Origin: Glaciecola flavus
Lineage (GTDB): Bacteria; Pseudomonadota; Gammaproteobacteria; Enterobacterales; Alteromonadaceae
DNA: 64,000 nt
Direction of reading: 5' to 3'
NCBI RefSeq assembly: GCF_042646125.1
Contig: NZ_JBHRSW010000005.1
Location: 124,001-188,000 of the forward strand
This document shows, piece by piece, positions 17,243 to 24,878 of the stretch; the first letter of the stretch is position 1; every line of letters begins with the position of its first letter. Position numbers and translations under genes: made by a program. The notes below the pieces were generated by a model. The model was given only the letters and a program-made list of their open reading frames with translations, ran no database searches and was not told the DNA's origin.

Positions 17243-18376
17243 TTATTCGCTCCTGACAAAATAAAGTACTTTGTCTTTGTAGCCTGTGATGACCTGGATA
17301 GGCCCAGCAAGTTTTGCATCGAGTTTGGTGTCTCCTGTATCCGCTACAAAACCATTTTGTTTTAGACCCAGCAACTTAGATTTCGTGCTAACTACCCACA
17401 TATCGTCTTTGCTTAATTTAGCCAAAAATGTAGGGCTGAGTTGTTGATTCCCTCTTCCAAATATATGCCCCTGACCACCTATAGCAGTGATTAAAAGTTT
17501 ACATGGTTTGTCAGCGATTAATGTTTCGAGAGCATAGGCTGTGACATCCTTAGCGACAATTTGACCTTTGTGCATTATATCTACGCCTAGTAAGGTATTA
17601 TCTAAACCCATATCTTCCATGATGAAATCAATAGTACTTCCCGAGCCGACGACAATATAGTGCTCAGCATGCTCGTCGATAAGTTCTTGCACGGTAGCAG
17701 CGATGTCGGCTAACACCAGTTCATTTGATTCTTTGCCCCCTGCTTTGACGGATTGAATATAATGAAGAGATTCGGGTACTGACATCTCGCCGTAATACTT
17801 TGCGATAACCTGACCACCTCTAAACGCATCTTCATCAATGTCTTTGACGTCTGCTTGCATGATACTAAGCAACTCGCCATTTACAACTTGTTTTGCCACT
17901 ATCCCAGCGGCATTGGGTGTCACAGCATATACGCCACTATGAATCTTACAGCCAGCCGGAATACCCAGCATGGCTTGTGAAGGGGAGAATATGTCGCACA
18001 AATTCCGAGCCGTGCCGTCGCCCCCCGCAAAAAGTAATAAATCAACACCTATATTAGCGATGGCCTTTGCCGCAGCAATGGTGTCTTCCGCCTCAGATTG
18101 CTCATGAGAGCGGTGATAAACCACTTCATATTTAAAGCCCATTTTGTCACAAAGACTTGCCCCCATATCACCATCACAGGTGTAAAATAGGATTTTTTCT
18201 CGTAAATCCAGCAGACTTTGCAAGCTTAGCTCACTGCGCTTTAAAGCAGTTTTTTCAGCCCCTGCCTTCAGTGCTTTTTCTCGTACTTCTTTCCCGTCAC
18301 TGCCCTTTAGTGCTAGCGCGCCGCCAATACCAGCATATGGATTAATAATTAGTCCAATAGAAAAACGCCTCATCAT
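17243..18376 (-). CDS. ATP-NAD kinase family protein
   Basis: The protein has 377 residues and carries the NAD kinase/diacylglycerol kinase-like GGDGT motif (FAGGDGTARN, near residue 118). The opening RRFSIGLIINPYAGIGG and the later IPAGCKIHSGVYAV are typical of the larger family distinct from classical NadK/PpnK of about 290 residues. The exact substrate is uncertain and could be NAD or a polyol. It forms a two-gene unit with yfcL. A 144-bp repeat (18410-18553) lies directly upstream, in the expected promoter region. Confidence 0.8.
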   Translation of the reverse strand: MMRRFSIGLIINPYAGIGGALALKGSDGKEVREKALKAGAEKTALKRSELSLQSLLDLREKILFYTCDGDMGASLCDKMGFKYEVVYHRSHEQSEAEDTIAAAKAIANIGVDLLLFAGGDGTARNLCDIFSPSQAMLGIPAGCKIHSGVYAVTPNAAGIVAKQVVNGELLSIMQADVKDIDEDAFRGGQVIAKYYGEMSVPESLHYIQSVKAGGKESNELVLADIAATVQELIDEHAEHYIVVGSGSTIDFIMEDMGLDNTLLGVDIMHKGQIVAKDVTAYALETLIADKPCKLLITAIGGQGHIFGRGNQQLSPTFLAKLSKDDMWVVSTKSKLLGLKQNGFVADTGDTKLDAKLAGPIQVITGYKDKVLYFVRSE

Positions 18377-18409
18377 TTAATTCCTATGGGTAAATTTGTC
18401 TGCAATAGT

Positions 18410-18553
18410 TACGGCGGGATTATACTTGGCAGTTTCCTTTACTTTTGTCGCAAAAACGCTTCGAGTATGTCCATATACGCTTTAATTTTTCATTCATGAA
18501 AAATAACTTTTTCGACAAAAGTAAAGGAAACTGCCAAGTATGATCTCACCGTA
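18410..18553. repeat. Long inverted-arm repeat, family 1, copy A
   Basis: The element is 144 bp: a left arm at 18410-18450, a 62-nt core (18451-18512) and a right arm at 18513-18553. The arms are 41 nt each and complementary at 38 of 41 positions. The core includes GAGTATGTCCATATACGC and a small inner hairpin, ATTTTTCAT-TC-ATGAAAAAT. It is flanked by near-identical direct repeats, CTGCAATAGT (18400-18409) and CTGTAATAGT (18554-18563). Copies B (42531-42674) and C (49328-49453) have the same core length but different arm sequences. It lies upstream of the ATP-NAD kinase family gene and downstream of epmC. Confidence 0.9.
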
Positions 18554-18590
18554 CTGTAATAGTACACTTACAAACGAATTTTGTTTCATT

Positions 18591-19277
18591 TTACAACTTG
18601 TTGTTGAGCACAAGCTTAATATCAGATATGGACGTGCCATAAAAATCGAATAAACGCGATAAAAACTGCTTTGCTCGCAGTGGAAAGCCATTATTACAAT
18701 AGCGGTCTAAAGCATTTAGCACTTTGCTTTCAAAATCTTTGTCATTGACTTCAGACATTGACAAATTGTCGATACTCACGCGAAAACCAGCGTTTGACGC
18801 AATAGAAAATGCCCACTCTAGTGCCTGCGGTTTTGACTCGACTTCTTCAAATAATTGCTGTTGACGGGTATTTCTGCCATCTGGAGCATACCAATACCCG
18901 TAGTCCACTTTTATTCTTCTCTCTTGACCGGCAATACACCAATGCGCTATTTCGTGCAAAGCGCTAGCAAAATAATTTGCTCGATAAAAGATACGGTGCT
19001 GATGACAACACGCATCGACCTCTGGAGTGACACTAATATGTTCCCTGTAACTCTGTGATGCCGGCAAGTAGAGAGGCTCAGAAGCATTTCCAAGTAAGAG
19101 AGTGTTTTCAGTCTCAGAAAACTCAGCATTAAATAGCTGCTCCAAGTGTTTGCTTGAATGAATATCAGTACTTAATTTGTGTGGCGCAGGAACTAAACAC
19201 TTTTGGCTGTCAAACGGCATGGATGTAATGTTTACAACTTGTTTGGGGGCGATTTTATTTAACAGATTATACAGCAT
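18591..19277 (-). CDS. epmC: Elongation factor P hydroxylase
   Basis: EpmC (YfcM) hydroxylates the beta-lysyl-lysine of translation factor EF-P. The 228-residue protein has the YfcM signature: the metal-binding HEIAHW (HEXXH type), then WCIAGQERR, DYGYWYAPDGR, then FEEVESKPQALEW. The C-terminal part with NGFPLRAKQFLSRL also aligns with E. coli YfcM. It is about 40 residues longer at the N-terminus than the E. coli protein. Its usual partners epmA and epmB are not in this window. Gene neighbourhood (mnmC, yfcL, epmC) is conserved with E. coli. Confidence 0.9.
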   Translation of the reverse strand: MLYNLLNKIAPKQVVNITSMPFDSQKCLVPAPHKLSTDIHSSKHLEQLFNAEFSETENTLLLGNASEPLYLPASQSYREHISVTPEVDACCHQHRIFYRANYFASALHEIAHWCIAGQERRIKVDYGYWYAPDGRNTRQQQLFEEVESKPQALEWAFSIASNAGFRVSIDNLSMSEVNDKDFESKVLNALDRYCNNGFPLRAKQFLSRLFDFYGTSISDIKLVLNNKL

Positions 19278-19377
19278 TCACTTTTTTTTACTCGCAAAAA
19301 CAAATCGTGATTATATTCTCAGTGCATTGTAACATGTGATTTCTCTGCTTTATTTATAAATCAAGGAATGAACCTCC

Positions 19378-20610
19378 ATGCACTATTCATGCAAAATGCT
19401 TATCATCTTAGTAGCCACTACTTTTGCCAATACCTCAAACGCAAAGGATTTGGTAAATATCAACGATTTTCCCTCGTGGTTTAAAGAATCGATGGCTAGA
19501 GAGGCTAGCTTAACAGAGACAAGTAAACTCAAAATTGAATCGCTTGTTATAGAAGGTGAAGTGTTAGGAAGCTATAAACTCGGCGAAAAAGGTGATGATT
19601 TTTGGTACTACACCGTGGATATTGGCAGTGCATATCCAGTCGAGTGCTATGTGTTCACCAGTTATGATGGTGCGGCGACTTCATTAAATGCAATCGTCGA
19701 AGCCGCTTTATCCAATACCCAAGAATTAAACAAGAAAAGTTTGAGTAGTCGATTTACATATGGATTGGATACGGGGGTAATAAATAGTAGCCCCTACATC
19801 ACATTTGACGTCTTGTACAATTTAGGCGAAGGCAATGAAAAAGTGGCAGGCGTGATTAAGTCATTGGTATCTGAGAACAATGGTATTTTAAGAATGTGCT
19901 TGCATAATGAAATAGGATACAGAGACACATTTCTAAAAACCTTTGAGTCTTTCGTTACAACTATGGATCAGCGAAGTAATGACTCCTTTTTTGAGGCTAC
20001 ATACAAGCTCATTGTCAATAATTTACCAATGGGATATGTGCAAGAAATTTACGCCGTTGACGTTGACGGAGACATAGCCATTGAAAATCGAACAGCGTTA
20101 ATTGCCCCTGTTGACGCTAACACAGTATCAACAAATGATGTTGTCAGAAGTGCTTGGAGTTCGCCAGATGGTTCGTTGATTAATGCCAATGAATATAGCT
20201 TACAGAATGGCAACGTAAATTTTCAGTTTTCCATACAATATATCGATGATTCTTGGCAAGTTGAAGGCACACTGCAAGGCAAAGAAATTAAAAAGACACT
20301 GGAATATAACGAATGGTTATTATCCGCTTATGGTAGCTACGTCTCTTTAGAAAATTTAAAAGCATCTGAGGATACCAGTACCGAGCTGTATATGTGGTCA
20401 CCTGCAGCAGACCCAAGCAATGCAATCCCAGTGAAGTTAAGTCAATTGCCAGAAAATAAAAATGCTAACTTCGAAATTGATATGGGGCCGATTGTCATGC
20501 AGTTTTTAGCCGACCAAGACAACATATTTCGAAAAGGCACACTCCAACAAGGTCCAATGACTATGCAAATGTCATTGATACATGCCAAGGGAAAGCCGAA
20601 GCTACCATGA
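19378..20610 (+). CDS. Secreted protein of unknown function
   Basis: I do not recognise this 410-residue protein. The N-terminus has a signal peptide (about 1-22, ending near TSNAKD). The rest is polar, with few cysteines and no motif I can assign; predicted strands predominate in the C-terminal half (QVEGTLQGKEIKKTLEYNEW). The sequence ATG AAG at its end overlaps the start of a transglutaminase-like gene by 4 bp, so the two are translationally coupled and probably work together in the periplasm or outside the cell. It may be a substrate, inhibitor or partner of that enzyme. Confidence 0.7.
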   Translation: MHYSCKMLIILVATTFANTSNAKDLVNINDFPSWFKESMAREASLTETSKLKIESLVIEGEVLGSYKLGEKGDDFWYYTVDIGSAYPVECYVFTSYDGAATSLNAIVEAALSNTQELNKKSLSSRFTYGLDTGVINSSPYITFDVLYNLGEGNEKVAGVIKSLVSENNGILRMCLHNEIGYRDTFLKTFESFVTTMDQRSNDSFFEATYKLIVNNLPMGYVQEIYAVDVDGDIAIENRTALIAPVDANTVSTNDVVRSAWSSPDGSLINANEYSLQNGNVNFQFSIQYIDDSWQVEGTLQGKEIKKTLEYNEWLLSAYGSYVSLENLKASEDTSTELYMWSPAADPSNAIPVKLSQLPENKNANFEIDMGPIVMQFLADQDNIFRKGTLQQGPMTMQMSLIHAKGKPKLP

Positions 20611-21389
20611 AGTATTGCATTTATCGACTTCTTGCATTTTCATTTATCACTGTATCGGCAATTACCAGTGCGCAAACGCCCTCTTTTTTGAGTAATATCC
20701 CGATCTCAATAGATGAAAATGTAAAACTTCCTCTAGATAGTAAGATTAGTATTACGCTAATTACCGCTAAGCCCAAAAAGCTTAGCCAAACATTATCAGA
20801 CAATTTTGATATTGAACCGCTGACTGTGAATGAACAAAGTGTTCAATTACCTCTAACAAAAACATATGTTCACGATCGCAAACAAAGTAGTAAACACCTG
20901 CAAGATAGTTTTATTGTCGATTACACTGAACCAAGTGCCAGTGCCTTTACCAAGGAATTTAAAGACAAGTATAAAGAGACGTATCAGTTGTCAGATTTAG
21001 AGAGATATGTCAGTGAATACATTACCGAAACGACTTATATCCACGGTTTCAACATAGCGTCGGTTGTAGCGGATACGCGCAGTGGAGACTGCACAGAACA
21101 TGCGGTACTTTTGGCCGCTCTTGCGCGTTCACTTTCTATTCCTGCAAAAATTGTGTTTGGCACGGCTATTGTTGAAGAGTCGGATAATCTCAATGCTTAT
21201 GGGCATGCGTGGGTCGAAGTATATCAAAATGACCACTGGCAACTGTTAGATGCCGCTTTGTATGGTGCTATCGGCTCAAAAATATATTATCTACCTGCAA
21301 ACGAATTAACGAATGAAGGACCCGGGTACGCATTTGGCATCGCCGAGATTGTTGGTTTGCTACCACAAGCCTTACATATAATGAAATAG
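20607..21389 (+). CDS. Secreted transglutaminase-like (cysteine protease fold) protein
   Basis: This 260-residue protein has a signal peptide (about 1-22) and a transglutaminase-core domain in its C-terminal half. The Cys-His-Asp triad is visible: Cys in RSGDCTEHAVLLAAL (about residue 160), His in GHAWVEVYQ (about 199) and Asp in QLLDAAL (about 214). Bacterial proteins of this fold act mostly as proteases or peptidoglycan/peptide-modifying enzymes rather than crosslinkers, so the reaction is open. It starts inside the end of the upstream secreted protein gene (4-bp overlap), which argues for a functional pair. Confidence 0.82.
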   Translation: MKYCIYRLLAFSFITVSAITSAQTPSFLSNIPISIDENVKLPLDSKISITLITAKPKKLSQTLSDNFDIEPLTVNEQSVQLPLTKTYVHDRKQSSKHLQDSFIVDYTEPSASAFTKEFKDKYKETYQLSDLERYVSEYITETTYIHGFNIASVVADTRSGDCTEHAVLLAALARSLSIPAKIVFGTAIVEESDNLNAYGHAWVEVYQNDHWQLLDAALYGAIGSKIYYLPANELTNEGPGYAFGIAEIVGLLPQALHIMK

Positions 21390-21468
21390 CCAAATTGTTA
21401 AAACCTATTGCGAATCAAACAAATGCTGCCTAGTATACAGTTACTGATTGGAGGTTTTACTAACGCTC

Positions 21469-21987
21469 ATGCTTGATTTCCCGAATGCCTCAGAGCCAGT
21501 CGACGATTTACGCGAGCTAAACTGGCTGTTGCCAGCGCCTTATATTGAAGTATGGCGCATTGAGTCTAATGATATTGACCACTACAATCACGTGAATAAC
21601 ACCGCTTACGTCGCGCAAATAGAAGAAGTGGCGTGGGCGCATTCCAATGCAATAGGTCTGAGTATCGAACATTATAAAACCTTAGACCGTGCTATGGTTA
21701 TACGTCAACATCGCTTAAGTTATATACAGCCATGCCACTTACATGACGAAATAGCCTGCGCGACTTGGATTGTGTTTTGTGACAAAAAGCTGCGATTGCA
21801 GCGACAGTTTCAATTTATTTCGATAAAACACGGTAAAACGGTTTTTCACGCGCATACAGATTTTGTCTGTACTGTGTTGTCTACGGGTAAACCCACCCGA
21901 ATACCGCCACTGTTTGCGGAAATCTACGCTAAACATGTTGTTCAGGATCGAGCCACAATTACTCAAGGCAATGAGCAGACGTGCTGA
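21469..21987 (+). CDS. Hotdog-fold acyl-CoA thioesterase family protein
   Basis: The protein has about 172 residues and a single hotdog (4HBT) domain. The segment ESNDIDHYNHVNNTAYVAQIEE matches the YbgC/FadM-type thioesterase motif with the catalytic Asp-His region, and QHRLSYIQPCHLHDE follows. The substrate is an unknown acyl-CoA. I chose the ATG at 21469, preceded by GGAGG 14 bases upstream, over a TTG at 21448 that lies before that site. Its stop overlaps the GTG start of the next gene by 7 bp. Confidence 0.82.
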   Translation: MLDFPNASEPVDDLRELNWLLPAPYIEVWRIESNDIDHYNHVNNTAYVAQIEEVAWAHSNAIGLSIEHYKTLDRAMVIRQHRLSYIQPCHLHDEIACATWIVFCDKKLRLQRQFQFISIKHGKTVFHAHTDFVCTVLSTGKPTRIPPLFAEIYAKHVVQDRATITQGNEQTC

Positions 21988-23180
21988 AATATATACTCTT
22001 AGGTATGTTAGCCGCGTCACTGTGTTTAAATGTGCTGCTTTTTTCACAAGTGCAACAAACAAAAGATCAATCGACGACAGCTTCACTATCACCCGTTTTC
22101 AAGCCAAAAACACTTGATCATCATGCTGAGTTGCCAAGCAAAAACAAGGTAAAAACATCAAATCCACATACGCAAAACAATGGTCTAGAGAGCAAATTAG
22201 AGAATCAAGACAATTCATACACGCATACAGAAAACACCTATTCCCCCGAACATCCAGAGAAATGGGAATACTTACAACTACTTCGCGGTCAAAAACGTCA
22301 TGGTGAACTGCTAGTCGCTGTGCGCGAATACTTACGCGCATACCCTGATTCGATTCAGGCGCTGTTGCTAGAGGCAGAAACTATCTTTCACACTCAAGCC
22401 TTGAATGTAGCTATCGTGCACTATTACGGATTGCGCGAGTTACCTTTAGACGAAAGTCAACGATACGAAGTCGATAAGTTCATTGAAATTCACAGCAACA
22501 AGATAATTCAACAATTCAGCAACGACGAAAACTGGGCGCTTCTTGCTACTTTTCTAGAGCCGCTATTTCATATTGATCCAAGTAATCGCCACTATATACT
22601 CGCACTCGCCATGGCCTATGGGATGGACGAGCACTTTGGCTTAATGGAGGATATCTTGGCTAGCTTGTCGCCAAACGATCCTCGGGCAGAGCGCTTACGC
22701 GCAAAAATTTATCAAACTGAGCAACAAGAACAGGCGCCTAAACTGGCCAATAAGCAGCCGCTACCGAGTTTGCAGGATAGGTTCAATAAAAGCGAACTTA
22801 GCAGTATTAGACTGAGAAGACGTGATGCACAATACATAGCCTATGCAAGAATAGCCAAAGCCACGCTTAGTTTACTTGTAGATACAGGCGCGAGCATTAC
22901 CGCAATCAGCGACACATACTTATCTGCAATAGAAAACACGGGAGAATTCTTAGGGATGTTTCCCGTGCAAACAGCAGGCGGTAAAATCTCAAGTCCGATG
23001 TACAAAATTCCCGCTTTATATATCGAAAACACTCGGATTGATCATGTAACGGTTATGGTTTTAAACGACAAAAATCTTGGTGACTTTGACGGCCTGCTCG
23101 GCATGAATGTGCTCTCACGGTATAACATCGTTAGTGACGACAACCAAGGTGGAATGATCTTGCGTTTAAATCCAGAATAG
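21981..23180 (+). CDS. Membrane-anchored retropepsin-like aspartic protease
   Basis: The protein has 399 residues and a GTG start overlapping the thioesterase gene. An N-terminal membrane anchor (about 4-22) is followed by a polar linker and a helical, TPR-like middle (about 90-250, GQKRHGELLVAVREYLRAYPDSIQALLLEAE). The C-terminal retroviral-type aspartic protease domain has the catalytic motif LLVDTGAS (about 299-306) and a later GDFDGLLGMNVL. Such one-domain proteases act as dimers. Its targets are unknown; it probably faces the periplasm. The TPR-like part may recognise substrates. Confidence 0.82.
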   Translation: MLKYILLGMLAASLCLNVLLFSQVQQTKDQSTTASLSPVFKPKTLDHHAELPSKNKVKTSNPHTQNNGLESKLENQDNSYTHTENTYSPEHPEKWEYLQLLRGQKRHGELLVAVREYLRAYPDSIQALLLEAETIFHTQALNVAIVHYYGLRELPLDESQRYEVDKFIEIHSNKIIQQFSNDENWALLATFLEPLFHIDPSNRHYILALAMAYGMDEHFGLMEDILASLSPNDPRAERLRAKIYQTEQQEQAPKLANKQPLPSLQDRFNKSELSSIRLRRRDAQYIAYARIAKATLSLLVDTGASITAISDTYLSAIENTGEFLGMFPVQTAGGKISSPMYKIPALYIENTRIDHVTVMVLNDKNLGDFDGLLGMNVLSRYNIVSDDNQGGMILRLNPE

Positions 23181-23266
23181 TTCGAAATAACTTAGTATAA
23201 ACTTTCACACGCGCCTCCCCCACTTTATATCGTACAATTCGGCAATTTTTCAATTTGGGATTAACT

Positions 23267-23464
23267 ATGTTTGAAATGTTTATTGCTATTATGTTTGCAG
23301 GCTTGCACGCCATTTTTGCCATTAAGGCGGCGTTCAGCTCAGTGTTAATCAATAGTGCAAAACGAAGCAAGTGGGTTGCTTTGTCCTTGCTAGGTGGCTT
23401 CGTGGGGCACTTTATCTACTACTCTTTGCAGTTAGACGACGAATACAAATCACTTCGCTCCTAA
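23267..23464 (+). CDS. Small membrane protein of unknown function
   Basis: This predicted membrane protein of about 65 residues has two hydrophobic segments (MFIAIMFAGLHAIFAIKAAF and VALSLLGGFVGHFIYYSL). I chose the ATG at 23267; the frame extends to a TTG at 23255, but nothing supports that start. There is no recognised family. It ends before a hairpin shared with the convergent EamA-type gene. The codons read normally, and the pattern of charged ends around two helices suggests a real gene rather than a shadow. Confidence 0.6.
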   Translation: MFEMFIAIMFAGLHAIFAIKAAFSSVLINSAKRSKWVALSLLGGFVGHFIYYSLQLDDEYKSLRS

Positions 23465-23473
23465 CAATAAGGG

Positions 23474-23528
23474 TTGGCGGTACGATTGTCATGTTGCTGT
23501 GAAAGCGCAGACAATACGATACCGCCAA
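23474..23528. terminator. Hairpin between convergent genes
   Basis: TTGGCGGTA-CG-ATTGTC (from 23474) pairs with a complementary segment ending TACCGCCAA at 23528, with two small bulges and a loop of about 20 nt. It lies between the small membrane protein gene and the EamA-type gene, which converge on it. CTTTTGTT follows on the plus strand, so it may terminate transcription from the left. Confidence 0.5.
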
Positions 23529-23560
23529 TGCTTTTGTTCTCTAGAGCGTAGCTCTTTAGC

Positions 23561-24472
23561 CTAAATCTTATGTTCTAGTTCTAGCTCAGGCCTGCCTTTT
23601 TTATCGCGGTTTTTTCGCTTGTATTGATACAAAGCAAGACCCGAAATAATTGCGCCTGCCCCTACTACCGTATTGGTTGTTATTATCTCTTCGTTTAACC
23701 ATGCACCCAGTAAAATGGCAAATACTGGAGTCATCATAGTAATTAAGGCCACTGTACTTGTAGTGAGTTTTTGTAACACAAAAAAATAGCAGACAAAGCC
23801 AATCAATGAGCCAAATATCCCCAAGTATAAGATGGATAAAACGGAACGTTCACTCCAAGTTTCGACAGGCAGAGTACCATCCATAAGATACCAAGTAATC
23901 AAGTACATTGGCGCAGTAAACAGCATCGAGCCAACCGTAGTTGCTGCGGGGTGTATATCAATCTTGACGGTTTTAATGAGTACCGCACTGTAACTAAAAC
24001 AAAACACAGCAAACACGATCAATACCATGCCTTTCCACGCATTTTCAGACAAGGCTACACTATCCGAAAAAACGATACCCAATCCAATTATAGCAATAGT
24101 AATACCGACAAGCTTATAGCGGCTTAAGCGCGGCTCATCCAATAATTTGTATGCCATGATCCCTGTAAGAATCGGAGACATACCAAACACCAAAGACATT
24201 AAGCCTGAAGTGATATAAGCCGCCGCGAGGTAAGAACTATACATGCCACCGAACAAGCCTATCGACGAGTAGGCATACAGTCTGAGCCCACGTGGATGCC
24301 GTGGTAAATTAATTCGCCAAATTTTTAAACCGATTGAACCCAAGACTAAAGCGATAGCCATTCTCAAAAATCCCGCCATACTTGGGTGGACTGTTTCGCT
24401 GCTCCAAGCCAAACCAAGTGGTGTTGTAGACCATACCAAAACGACAGTGATGTAAGCTATCGCGATTTTCAT
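23561..24472 (-). CDS. DMT-superfamily (EamA) exporter
   Basis: This 303-residue inner-membrane protein has about ten hydrophobic helices arranged as two EamA repeats, the layout of drug/metabolite exporters such as RhaT/YdcZ relatives. Visible motifs include SSYLAAAYITSGLMSLVFGMSPILTG in the first repeat and LTTSTVALITMMTPVFAILLGAWLNEE in the second. The substrate cannot be deduced. It ends with a short basic and acidic tail (RKNRDKKGRPELELEH). Confidence 0.85.
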   Translation of the reverse strand: MKIAIAYITVVLVWSTTPLGLAWSSETVHPSMAGFLRMAIALVLGSIGLKIWRINLPRHPRGLRLYAYSSIGLFGGMYSSYLAAAYITSGLMSLVFGMSPILTGIMAYKLLDEPRLSRYKLVGITIAIIGLGIVFSDSVALSENAWKGMVLIVFAVFCFSYSAVLIKTVKIDIHPAATTVGSMLFTAPMYLITWYLMDGTLPVETWSERSVLSILYLGIFGSLIGFVCYFFVLQKLTTSTVALITMMTPVFAILLGAWLNEEIITTNTVVGAGAIISGLALYQYKRKNRDKKGRPELELEHKI

Positions 24473-24580
24473 TTTCTATCTCCTTTTGCTCGTTGTTAAA
24501 AACGGAATGAATAGAGATAAAACCCACGAAAATCAACAGTATGTGGATGCGTCTTTATCATTATTGAGGTGCTAAAAGAT

Positions 24581-24611
24581 AAAAGCCGCAGTCTTCACGC
24601 TGCGGCTTTTT
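24581..24611. terminator. Strong hairpin terminator
   Basis: An 11-bp perfect stem, AAAAGCCGCAG (24581-24591) and CTGCGGCTTTT (24600-24610), has an 8-nt loop and T/A tracts on both sides, so it could work in both directions. It lies in the 406-bp gap (24473-24878) between the EamA-type gene start and the fadH end. On the minus strand it is downstream of fadH. Confidence 0.8.
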
Positions 24612-24635
24612 GAGGTGTTCTATCTAACTAATCAA

Positions 24636-24696
24636 AAACCACAGCATACCGTAGCCAATAATTGACGACGGTCAATCGGCTATGTAGCTGTGGTTT
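24636..24696 (-). other. Three-tier nested hairpin downstream of fadH
   Basis: Nested complementary blocks form one long interrupted stem: AAACCACAGC (24636-24645) with GCTGTGGTTT (24687-24696), TAGCC (24652-24656) with GGCTA (24678-24682), and ATTGAC (24661-24666) with GTCAAT (24671-24676). Read on the minus strand it ends in a T run. It could be the first terminator after fadH or a small structured RNA. The remaining gap of about 180 bp to fadH shows no gene. Confidence 0.6.
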
Positions 24697-24878
24697 ATGT
24701 AGTGTATTCAGAATCATTTAGAAAAAATCTTTTAAATATAAATCAACTAGGGTCGTAGACCCCATCGTGTCCGGAATATTTCCGTCATTGCTATTTTGCA
24801 AGAGTAACTCAATAAAAATCGATGTCAATGACAATTTTTTACGAAGCCAAACTGTTAGACGGTGTGATTGCTAGTGCC

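Noticed and set aside
18410..18553. An integron attC site or a CRISPR array
   Set aside because: There are single long hairpins at distant loci, without an integrase, cassette array or regularly spaced direct repeats.
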